From Agaribacterium sp. ZY112 (GTDB lineage: Bacteria > Pseudomonadota > Gammaproteobacteria > Pseudomonadales > Cellvibrionaceae), in NCBI RefSeq assembly GCF_041346925.1, contig NZ_CP166840.1, positions 2,165,001-2,229,000 of the forward strand: 64,000 bases of DNA. Direction: 5' to 3'. Of this stretch, positions 29,024-37,112 are shown piece after piece. The translations under genes and the position numbers were made by a program. Position 1 is the stretch's first letter. Each line of letters opens with the position of its first letter. Under the pieces are notes generated by a model. It did not search any database. It saw nothing but the letters and a program-made list of their open reading frames with translations, and was not told the origin of the DNA.

Positions 29024-30148
29024 TTATTGCTTATTAAAATAAACCTGAGTACCGTGGAACCAGCTTAATAACTGGCCGTCTTCTGTTCTGCTAAGAATCA
29101 AACCTTCGCCTTGACCATAAAGCTCGCTTGTTGAATTGGCTTTTAGGGTAAAGGCTTTGTAATTTTGATAGGCGTAAGCTAGGCGTCCATCTCGCTCAAT
29201 AATTTTAAACTCGTCTTTGCCGTCTTCACTAAGGTAGTGACCTGCCCAGTGTTTTAGTTGTTCCTCAGATAGAGGTAAATCTTGCTTTTGGAATACAAAC
29301 TGCAAACCACGAGTATAACTTTCTGGGTTTACTGCCGAGTGGCCAGCGCCGCTAACTTCGTGCTGGTTAAAGCTTAAATTAGTAAACTCGCGAGCCGCCA
29401 GAGCAGTGCCAAAGGCTTCGACCTGCTCGCCGTAGTTAAAGGCGTGTTCGTATTCTCCCCAAGCTAAATAAGCTTGTTTTTTACTGCTTAAATAATCTTG
29501 TGGCGTATCAGCGAGTGTTTTCATCAATACGCTATCTCCCCAACTAACGACAGGGCTGCTGGCGATATAGGCGTCGAAGGTCTCAGGCGCAGTGAGTAGG
29601 GTGTAGAACACAAATAAGGCGCTGCTGGAGCCACCGGTAACGACGCGCTTAGGAGCCTTGCCGTATTTGCTTTCTATGCTTGGAATAAGCTCTTTGTTAA
29701 AAAAGGCCTGAAAGAGTTTGGCATCACCACCTTCCGGAGCAAAGTCTGTGGGCACAGGGCTTAAATCATTATTGCGTTGATTCAGGTCTTTCCAGGCCAC
29801 ACCGACCAAAATGACATCGGGCATGGATGCATCGTACCAAAGCGCACCGGCTAAGTTATAGATCAGCGGCAGTTGCCATTGAGCATCAAGTACGTAGATA
29901 ACTGGGTAGTCGTTTTTACTGTCGTAGCCATTGGGTAGTCGTACGGTGATTTGGTAATCACGGCCTGTGTGTTCAGAGTGCATGTCATGCATTTCTGCGC
30001 CCCAAAGACGGAAAATATTGTCAAACATCTGAACAGGCTCAGCTTCGGCTTGAACTGGCTCTTGGCTGATTTCCTGTTGGGCACAGCCTGTGTTCAGTAG
30101 TGTTAGGCTAGATGTAAGCAATAAGGCAGTACATAGGCGGTAAAACAT
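29024..30148 (-). CDS. Esterase-family (PF00756-like) lipoprotein
   Basis: This 374-residue alpha/beta hydrolase of the enterochelin-esterase/esterase D type is exported as a lipoprotein (LLNTGC, cysteine near residue 22). The core has YPVIYVLDAQWQ, VILVGVAW and the nucleophile elbow VTGGSSSALF. That elbow reads G-G-S-S-S, so the last glycine of the usual GxSxG is replaced by serine. The catalytic histidine is probably in SGAGHSAVNP. About 80 residues after the hydrolase domain form an extra beta segment. The substrate is unknown; acyl groups on polysaccharide or siderophore esters are possible. Confidence 0.8.
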   Translation of the reverse strand: MFYRLCTALLLTSSLTLLNTGCAQQEISQEPVQAEAEPVQMFDNIFRLWGAEMHDMHSEHTGRDYQITVRLPNGYDSKNDYPVIYVLDAQWQLPLIYNLAGALWYDASMPDVILVGVAWKDLNQRNNDLSPVPTDFAPEGGDAKLFQAFFNKELIPSIESKYGKAPKRVVTGGSSSALFVFYTLLTAPETFDAYIASSPVVSWGDSVLMKTLADTPQDYLSSKKQAYLAWGEYEHAFNYGEQVEAFGTALAAREFTNLSFNQHEVSGAGHSAVNPESYTRGLQFVFQKQDLPLSEEQLKHWAGHYLSEDGKDEFKIIERDGRLAYAYQNYKAFTLKANSTSELYGQGEGLILSRTEDGQLLSWFHGTQVYFNKQ

Positions 30149-30351
30149 AGATAGCTCGCTTGTTCCATTTTACGAATAAGGGTGAGGGGGCTGAAAATAA
30201 GCGCGGTGAAAAGACAAAAAATATATCAAACTTGGCAAATGCTAGCGAGTAAAAGCTGTTCTTTTTAGTTTGAGTTTCCTCCAGTTACATTCACTCGTGA
30301 AAGCCGCTTGGGTTATAGTGAGCACTACAAGTGGTAAAGCAGAGCGTAGTT

Positions 30352-31089
30352 GTGAGTCACACATATCAGATGCAGAGCATAGGCATCGTACATTCGTGTT
30401 TTAAAGAAAAATTTGGCATTCCCCGCCAACCCGGTTTGGCCTCCGAAGCAAAAGCAACACTTGAGCTTTTGGCGCCTTATAACCGGCCAGAGTGTGTTGA
30501 AGGTTTAATGACGGCCAGTCACCTTTGGTTGCAGTTTGTTTTTCACGCGGTGCCTGAAAACAATTGGAAACCTACCGTAAGGCCACCGCGCTTAGGTGGT
30601 AATAAACGCATGGGGGTGTTTGCTACCCGGTCGCCAGTCAGGCCCAACCGCCTAGGGTTGTCTGTGGTTAAGTTAGAAGGTATAGACACATCTAAGGGTG
30701 TAACGCTGCTGTTATCGGGTTTGGATTTATTAGACGGAACCCCCGTGGTTGATATTAAACCCTATGTTCCCTACGTAGACGCACGCAAAGACGCTACAAA
30801 TGACTTTGCCGAAACCGAACCTGAGCTGCTAGCCGTTCGTTTTTCGGAGGCGGCCCAAGAGCAAGTTACTCAGTTACAGATTTCCTATGATAAAAATACA
30901 CACGGGCAGCAAGCGATAAATCTACAGCGTTTAATTGAACAAGTCTTGCAGCAAGATCCTAGACCTAAATATCAAGCTTTAGATGAAGAGCGTGTCTACG
31001 GTATGCACTTGTTGAATTTTAATTTGCGTTGGTTGTATAAGGCCGATGTGCAAGGTGTGTATATTGAGGTCTTAGAGTTGCTTGAGTAA
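30352..31089 (+). CDS. trmO: tRNA (t6A37) N6-methyltransferase TrmO
   Basis: This 245-residue cytoplasmic enzyme methylates N6-threonylcarbamoyladenosine at position 37 of threonine tRNAs using S-adenosylmethionine. It matches E. coli YaeB/TrmO: IGIVHSCFKEKFGIPRQPG at the N-terminus, then RPPRLGGNKRMGVFATRSP and RPNRLGLSVVKLEG, followed by LDLLDGTPVVDIKPYVPY. The C-terminal extension matches the long gammaproteobacterial form. The GTG at 30352 gives the same N-terminal length as E. coli; the frame is open to 30331. It is divergent from the esterase gene. Confidence 0.92.
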   Translation: MSHTYQMQSIGIVHSCFKEKFGIPRQPGLASEAKATLELLAPYNRPECVEGLMTASHLWLQFVFHAVPENNWKPTVRPPRLGGNKRMGVFATRSPVRPNRLGLSVVKLEGIDTSKGVTLLLSGLDLLDGTPVVDIKPYVPYVDARKDATNDFAETEPELLAVRFSEAAQEQVTQLQISYDKNTHGQQAINLQRLIEQVLQQDPRPKYQALDEERVYGMHLLNFNLRWLYKADVQGVYIEVLELLE

Positions 31090-31093
31090 ATCT

Positions 31094-31124
31094 AGGGCAG
31101 AGTTTTCTCTACCCTATTTCTTTA
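31094..31124 (+). terminator. Intrinsic terminator of trmO
   Basis: AGGGCAGAG and CTCTACCCT (31094-31115) form a stem with one mismatch and a TTTT loop, followed by ATTTCTTT. An adjacent repeat TTTAAGC/GCTTAAA (31121-31141) may serve the convergent acyltransferase gene. Confidence 0.65.
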
Positions 31125-31151
31125 AGCTTTCAATGCTTAAAGGTCGTAGGC

Positions 31152-32153
31152 CTATCGCATGCCAAGTAATACACGAACATAAGGTATGGGTTTGACTAAC
31201 AAATAACCAATGTAGCTCACAGAGATGGTACAGGTCACAATGATAAGAAACTGAACTTCAGCAGGTAAGGAGACCGGTAGAATCAGTTTACATATCGTAT
31301 ACATAACCATCATATGCAATATATACATAGGGTAGACAGCAGGGCTAAGGTAGGTAAGCCAAGCCGACTTTTTATTTAAATATCGATAAGATAAACCCAA
31401 AGCAGATAGCAACCAAAGGCTTGCTTCAGTACTCAGAAGTAATGTGGGGGGCTTATTTTGCCAGAGCAAAACCCTAAATAGATACAATGCTAGAGCGAGT
31501 GTTAAATGAATGAAACCACTTCTGCTTAAAAACTCCCAACTTTCTGATTTTGCTAAGGCAAAACCATAAGTAAAACAGATTACGCCAACGGTTAAGCCAT
31601 GTAATGTAAAGGCGAAGGCAGAATATTCTGAATAAGGTATCAGGAACGATTCTATCGCTAGTAGTATCGGTAAGCTATAAACCATCAATAAGGTGTTTTT
31701 CACCTTAAGCTCTCGAAGTGCATACATTGGAATGATACCAATGAGCACATAAAGGAATATGTTAAATAGAAACCATAGATGCCCTGGGTTTAATGACCAA
31801 GCATACGATTGATTCGTTCCTGTATAAAATAGCCAGTAGTGAATGGGGACTATAAAAATAGTTCCAAAAATAGCGGGTAGTAAAATACGTTTAGAGCGCT
31901 CCGACAATAATTGTCTTTTATTGCGCTTCTTAATAATCAGAGCAAAGCCGATTCCAGAAACAATAAAGAGCAATGGAATACGCCATATGTTTAGTGCCAG
32001 CATAAGTGACCATAAGCCTTCTAAAGATTCGTCACTCTGAGGGAATTGTACAAATTCTCTTGCCCAAGATTGGAATACTATCGCTGAGTGGTAAAGCATC
32101 AATAAAAATATCGCAATAACTCGAAGTGCATCTATGTCGTAACGGCGTTGCAT
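31152..32153 (-). CDS. Acyltransferase family 3 membrane protein
   Basis: This 333-residue multi-pass inner-membrane protein has about ten transmembrane segments. The N-terminal motif YDIDALRVIAIFLLMLYHS, with its conserved histidine, and the RIPLLFIVSG segment identify the acyltransferase-3 family (OpgC/OafA-like), which transfers acyl or succinyl groups to glycans across the membrane. It follows the GH50 gene after 75 bp on the same strand and may be the last gene of that operon. The substrate is unknown; the context suggests a carbohydrate. Confidence 0.85.
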   Translation of the reverse strand: MQRRYDIDALRVIAIFLLMLYHSAIVFQSWAREFVQFPQSDESLEGLWSLMLALNIWRIPLLFIVSGIGFALIIKKRNKRQLLSERSKRILLPAIFGTIFIVPIHYWLFYTGTNQSYAWSLNPGHLWFLFNIFLYVLIGIIPMYALRELKVKNTLLMVYSLPILLAIESFLIPYSEYSAFAFTLHGLTVGVICFTYGFALAKSESWEFLSRSGFIHLTLALALYLFRVLLWQNKPPTLLLSTEASLWLLSALGLSYRYLNKKSAWLTYLSPAVYPMYILHMMVMYTICKLILPVSLPAEVQFLIIVTCTISVSYIGYLLVKPIPYVRVLLGMR

Positions 32154-32183
32154 CTTAATTGTTCCTGGTTCCTGAGTGTTATT

Positions 32184-32215
32184 GTTGGAGACAGGGCAGT
32201 GACTCCGTCTCCAAC
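32184..32215. repeat. Inverted repeat between GH50 and acyltransferase genes
   Basis: GTTGGAGAC (32184-32192) and GTCTCCAAC (32207-32215) pair perfectly over 9 bp with a 14-nt loop. No T run follows on either strand, so it may be an attenuating or mRNA-stabilising hairpin rather than a full terminator. Confidence 0.55.
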
Positions 32216-32228
32216 CACATCTTCCGTT

Positions 32229-34634
32229 TTATTTGTTTTGATTATAACGGCGTTGATAAAGCTCTTCACCTATCTCTTTAGCTGCTACTACCATCGCTTC
32301 ATAAGGTGTGTCGGTGACATTGACCATACCGTTGTTATAGTTTTCGCCGTCGTAGGCGCGGCCAGGAATGGGGCTGTCCATATACTGGAACATATGAGCG
32401 CCAACAAAGTTAGGGTGATCGAGTACGGAGTAGAGATAGTTTTTAAATTTAAAGGCTCTATCATCTTGGTCGGCGGCAATAATAATACCTGGGTGTACGT
32501 GGCCTGCATCGGCTGAACCAAAACTGAACTCACCAACCAGTGCAGGTGCATCGATGTTTTCCATAAATTGCCACTCGCTCGGTACAAGCCCTTCTTCATA
32601 TAAATTAAAGGTGATGACATCCATATGGCGGCCGGCGGCCTCAACGATTTCTATCGGCATGCCCCAAACAGGCAGACGGGACCCTAGATATAGGTGGTGT
32701 GGCAGCGTTGCTTGAAGTGCACGATTTACCGTGCCAAAGTACTGATCACCGTAGGCACTTAGCATCAGGGCGTAGTCTTCTTTTTGTTGCTCTGTTTTAA
32801 AGCTTGAGTCGATGCCTTTTTCAAAGTCTTGCCAAGATTTAATGTTTTTACCCCAAGCTTTATTGAGTGCTTGAATGCTTTGGTATTTGTCTCTCATCAT
32901 CTTACTAAAGTGTGCTTTTGCATGAGTTTCAGACGCATCCATTTTTAAGGTATTTAAAATGATGCCGTAATGAAGCTCATCACTTTCTAGACGGCCAAAA
33001 CTTTGTTCGTTATCGAGAAAAATACCCATGCACCAAGGGCTGTTATTAATTTGCTTGGCAACGCCGTCAACGGCTGCGATCGCACGCTCTTTAAAGCGAG
33101 GGTCCCAAGGGTCAGGCACGCCGTGCCAAAAATCAAAACCACTGCTTAGGGTGTCAAACTCACCAATAATATCGGCAAAGGCAACATAGGGCATTTGCTC
33201 ATTGCTGTAATACTCTTCTTGAGCCCAGTTGCCTAAGGATGTAAAACCCCAGTTGCGCATGCGTTTTAAAGTGATCTCACGCCAAGTATCTAAATACGAT
33301 TCAGGACTTGTTTCGCCGTATTTACGTTCTAAGTTGGCGCTGTAAAAACTATAAGTTTCACCGTGTTTAAGAGGGCCGCTTTGGGTTTCTCGGCGGTAAC
33401 CATAATGATTACCTAGTTCGTCGTTGTATTCTGGCAACCAAGTAAAAATCTTACTGCGGGTTTCGGAGGCTAAGCTGCGAGAAGGCAGGGCTTCGTCGGC
33501 AATACGGTTTAAGGGTTGATCATCTTCCGATACCAACATATCACTGCTGCGTTTAGGAACGTATTTCTGGTCAAAATCATAGCCGGTCAGCGTAGATGAA
33601 TTGGATAAACGCAAAATATCTATGCCGGTAGAAAGGTATAAATAACCTTCAGGGTCAACCAGCCACCACTGGCCATCGATTTTTTCTGTGCGGAAATGAC
33701 CGCTGGCTTTTAAGCGAGGGCCGTCAGCCCAGCCGTTAAATTTAGAACGCCCAGTAAACGCTTTGTCACTCAGAGAGGCCAGCTCAGCATCTCGCACTTG
33801 AGCGAGTTCTTTATCGCTGTGTATTTTACCTTTGTATTCGACTCTTGTATTTTGTCCGTACTGATCGATCAAACCAACTAAAAAGTCTTTGTCCATTTTA
33901 GGGTTGGCACGTAAACGAATATTGTCGATAGTGAACTCTCTATCACTCAACATACCTTTTACACTAAAGGTAATACCAGTAATGGCGCTGAGGTCCAGAC
34001 GTTTTTTCCCCCACAAAGAAAACACTTGGTGGTCGTCACTTTGCCAAGTAGGTGGGTTACTGCGAAAACCAGAGGCAAAGTTGAATTCATTGGCTGTGGC
34101 CCAAGGAGGATCCATTTGATCTTGGCCATCCATTTTGGCGTACCACGTTTCAGCCGGACCTACGGGCACCACTAAAGCGCGAGAGTAAAAGTCGCCGTTG
34201 TTATCAAACATGTCGATGTCCACCTGCACACTTTCATCACCAAAGTTGGCAATATCAAATGCGAGGTGGAAGTCTTCATACATGCTCCAATCCCAAGCTT
34301 TTGTTGGCCTTAGGTCTAAACTTGCTTCATTGTGAGCTTGAGTTTGTACTTTTACATTCAGTGAATATTTCCCATCTAGTGCGTTTTTATCTTTTACTAA
34401 ATGCATGCTTCCATGATTCGTTGAAAGGTAGTCTGGAATACGACCATCCTCAAAGTTAGCGATCACGATATCTTTATTAGGTTGTTTGGCTGATGGCTGA
34501 TCCTTGGTTGTACCTGAACAAGCACTGATGGTCAGTGCTAAGCTTCCAACAAATGCGTATAAAAAGTGTTTTTTGTAGTGGTTTTTAAAATGGATGTTCA
34601 AGTTTTTATTTAAATAGCACTTTATTTGTTTCAT
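32229..34634 (-). CDS. GH50 beta-agarase lipoprotein
   Basis: This 801-residue glycoside hydrolase of family 50 is expected to cleave beta-1,4 bonds in agarose or neoagaro-oligosaccharides and release mainly neoagarobiose. The N-terminal signal ends in a lipobox (ISAC, C39). A CBM-like beta domain covers about residues 55-245. The TIM-barrel part starts at WWLVDPEGYLYLSTGID (about 323). Probable catalytic residues are E543 in FLDNEQSF (acid/base) and E702 in VGEFSFG (nucleophile). The start has AAAGG upstream. It begins 28 bp after the second FtsX permease on the same strand with no terminator between, so it is probably transcribed with exporter system 2. Confidence 0.92.
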   Translation of the reverse strand: MKQIKCYLNKNLNIHFKNHYKKHFLYAFVGSLALTISACSGTTKDQPSAKQPNKDIVIANFEDGRIPDYLSTNHGSMHLVKDKNALDGKYSLNVKVQTQAHNEASLDLRPTKAWDWSMYEDFHLAFDIANFGDESVQVDIDMFDNNGDFYSRALVVPVGPAETWYAKMDGQDQMDPPWATANEFNFASGFRSNPPTWQSDDHQVFSLWGKKRLDLSAITGITFSVKGMLSDREFTIDNIRLRANPKMDKDFLVGLIDQYGQNTRVEYKGKIHSDKELAQVRDAELASLSDKAFTGRSKFNGWADGPRLKASGHFRTEKIDGQWWLVDPEGYLYLSTGIDILRLSNSSTLTGYDFDQKYVPKRSSDMLVSEDDQPLNRIADEALPSRSLASETRSKIFTWLPEYNDELGNHYGYRRETQSGPLKHGETYSFYSANLERKYGETSPESYLDTWREITLKRMRNWGFTSLGNWAQEEYYSNEQMPYVAFADIIGEFDTLSSGFDFWHGVPDPWDPRFKERAIAAVDGVAKQINNSPWCMGIFLDNEQSFGRLESDELHYGIILNTLKMDASETHAKAHFSKMMRDKYQSIQALNKAWGKNIKSWQDFEKGIDSSFKTEQQKEDYALMLSAYGDQYFGTVNRALQATLPHHLYLGSRLPVWGMPIEIVEAAGRHMDVITFNLYEEGLVPSEWQFMENIDAPALVGEFSFGSADAGHVHPGIIIAADQDDRAFKFKNYLYSVLDHPNFVGAHMFQYMDSPIPGRAYDGENYNNGMVNVTDTPYEAMVVAAKEIGEELYQRRYNQNK

Positions 34635-34662
34635 GATATCTACCTTTTATTAGTTATTTATA

Positions 34663-37098
34663 TTATTCGTATCGTAAACTGTGAATGGGGCGCATCATGG
34701 CGCTTCGCATAGCGTGACTTGCAACGGTGATCCATGCGATCACTAAAGCAATAAAACCTGCATTAATAAAAATCCAAGGGCTAAGGTCGATACTTTTATG
34801 AAAGCCAGAGAGCCAGTTCTGCATCACTATGTAAGTCACAGGCCAAGCTAAAGCATTAGCAATCAAAACAAGAAGACTAAAATCTCGAGTCAGTAGTTTT
34901 ACAATGTCGAAAACAGAGGCCCCTAAGCTTTTACGAATGCCTATTTCTTTTTTTCGAGAATCTGCAGTAAAAGCAGCTAAGCCAAATAGCCCCATGCAAG
35001 CAATCGCAATAGCCAATAAAGAGAACAAGGCAAAGACTTGAGCTTGTTTATCTTCGGCTCGATACATCGCATTAAAATTATCATCAAGAAGGGTTTGGCT
35101 AATCGGACGGTTGGGAACCATCCCCTTCCAAGTGTCTTCTATAAACTTAAGTGCGGGTTTTAAACGCTTAGGTTTAATTCGAATGCTAACAAAGCGTTCT
35201 TCATTTTTAACAAGGTGGTAAACTTGAGGTTTGGGTTCATCGCGTAGAGAGCCAAACTGGACATCTTCGACAACACCGACAATGCGGTAGTTGGTTGAAC
35301 CCGGAGGGAAAGGGATTTTAATGATTTTATTAACGGCTTCTTCTGGGCTGTAGTTAAGTGCTTTAGCTGCTGCACGGCTAATAACTGCAATGCCTGATCC
35401 AACAGGGTTTGCATTAGTGGGTACTTGTACAAATTGATCACCTCTATCTTCTGAGAAATAACGCCCAGCTAATAGTGGTATTTGGTAGTGCTCAAAAAAA
35501 CGATAACCCGCATTTAGTGTTGGCAGTGCGACCATAGTATCTGCGACTATGTTTTTCCCCTCGGGTACATAAGACCAAATATCGCGAAGTGCAATAGTGG
35601 GCAATTGTTGTGCAGCTGCAACTGAAACGATATCTGGGTTTTGTAAGAGCCGTTCACGTAATACTCTATACATAGCGTTTCGATCGCCAAAGCCTTGGGC
35701 ATAACTTAGGGATATAACCACGTTGTGGTCTTTGTTATAACCTGGGTCTTGATCACGGGCAAATGCCACTTGTTGAACCACTACTGTAGTAGCAATTATT
35801 AGTCCTATAGACAGTGAGAACTGAATGGTAACAAGTATTTTTCGTAGGTTAAGTGCATGCAAACCGTGGTGTTTTTGACCCTTTAGCACCTGAGTGGGTT
35901 TAAAGGCTGCTAAGTAAAAAGCAGGGTAACTTCCAGAAAAACAGCCTACAACAATAATGCTTAGTATGAGCCCACATAAAGCGGCAGGGCTATAAATGAT
36001 ACTGATATCAAGCGGACGTTGAATAAAACTTGAAAAAATAGGTAGCGTAAGCTCGACAAACGCTAAAGCAAGCAGCATCGAAAAAAGAGAGAGCAATGTA
36101 CTCTCACTGATAAACTGAAAGATGAGTTGACTTTGGCTTGCCCCCACAGTTTTTCGCATGCCCACTTCTTTTGCTCTTTTACTCGCCTGTGCCGTGCTTA
36201 AGTTCATGAAATTGATGCACGCAATAAGCAAAATAATAAGGGCCACAGCGGCAAAACTTGCAACCAGAACAAAGCTACCATTACGCTTCATTTCATACAT
36301 CTTATTCGAGTGTAGATGTATGTCACGTACAGGCTGTAAGCTCAGACTTTGGTCTTTAGCAATGTCTTCACCCAGCTCTTGTAAAAGCGCTGGAAATTTA
36401 CTTTCAAGTTGTTGTTTATCTACTCCTGGTTTTAAGCGCACATAGGTATAAAAGTTGTTAAAGTCCCAGTTGTCGAAATCTTCTGGCACATAGCGGCGCA
36501 TGTTTTCTAAAGCCAGTAGCATGCTGAAGTTCAGATGACTATTTTGCGGCAAATCTTTGATGATGCCCGTGACTTCCAGTGGCTGTACTTCATAAGCCAT
36601 TAAGGTATTACCAAAAGCTTCTTGATCACCAAAAAAGCGTTTGGCCGCACTTTCTGTTAGCACTATCGTATTGATTTTATCTAACGCATGTTTGGCATCC
36701 CCTTTAATAAACTCAAGTGGTAAAGCTGAAAAAATAGCGCTGTCGGCCATCAACACATCGTCGACATGAGCGTGGAAATCACCTTGGCTCATCGGAATGC
36801 TTGAGCTTAACCCTAGCTGACCTATACTTTCGATGTCATCAAAACGGCTTGTTAATAATGGGGTAAATGGCGCTGCCACGGCTGCTAGATGCATATCCTC
36901 AGCAGCATAATGCCGGCTTAGCCTATAGGTTCTATCTACATCTTTTAGCTCTTTGTCATAACTGGTTTCAAACGCGACAAAACAAATAATAAGAAGGCAT
37001 GTTGCTAGACCCATTGCTAAACCGACTATATTTAAAGCACTATAGAGGGCATTAGCGACAAGGTTTCTTAAGGAAATAATCAGGTAGTTATAAAGCAT
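34663..37098 (-). CDS. FtsX-type ABC permease B, system 2
   Basis: This 811-residue inner-membrane permease has the same plan as its upstream neighbour: an N-terminal helix (LNIVGLAMGLATCLLIICFV), a MacB-type periplasmic domain, three helices with KRAKEVGMRKTVGAS between (about residues 285-395), a further helix near 420, a second periplasmic domain and a final FtsX block (about 685-800) with RKKEIGIRKSLGAS. It is clearly a tandem duplicate of permease A and may form a heterodimer with it. It starts 14 bp after the permease A stop and precedes the GH50 gene. Confidence 0.9.
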   Translation of the reverse strand: MLYNYLIISLRNLVANALYSALNIVGLAMGLATCLLIICFVAFETSYDKELKDVDRTYRLSRHYAAEDMHLAAVAAPFTPLLTSRFDDIESIGQLGLSSSIPMSQGDFHAHVDDVLMADSAIFSALPLEFIKGDAKHALDKINTIVLTESAAKRFFGDQEAFGNTLMAYEVQPLEVTGIIKDLPQNSHLNFSMLLALENMRRYVPEDFDNWDFNNFYTYVRLKPGVDKQQLESKFPALLQELGEDIAKDQSLSLQPVRDIHLHSNKMYEMKRNGSFVLVASFAAVALIILLIACINFMNLSTAQASKRAKEVGMRKTVGASQSQLIFQFISESTLLSLFSMLLALAFVELTLPIFSSFIQRPLDISIIYSPAALCGLILSIIVVGCFSGSYPAFYLAAFKPTQVLKGQKHHGLHALNLRKILVTIQFSLSIGLIIATTVVVQQVAFARDQDPGYNKDHNVVISLSYAQGFGDRNAMYRVLRERLLQNPDIVSVAAAQQLPTIALRDIWSYVPEGKNIVADTMVALPTLNAGYRFFEHYQIPLLAGRYFSEDRGDQFVQVPTNANPVGSGIAVISRAAAKALNYSPEEAVNKIIKIPFPPGSTNYRIVGVVEDVQFGSLRDEPKPQVYHLVKNEERFVSIRIKPKRLKPALKFIEDTWKGMVPNRPISQTLLDDNFNAMYRAEDKQAQVFALFSLLAIAIACMGLFGLAAFTADSRKKEIGIRKSLGASVFDIVKLLTRDFSLLVLIANALAWPVTYIVMQNWLSGFHKSIDLSPWIFINAGFIALVIAWITVASHAMRSAMMRPIHSLRYE

Positions 37099-37112
37099 GC
37101 TTGCCTCTCTTT

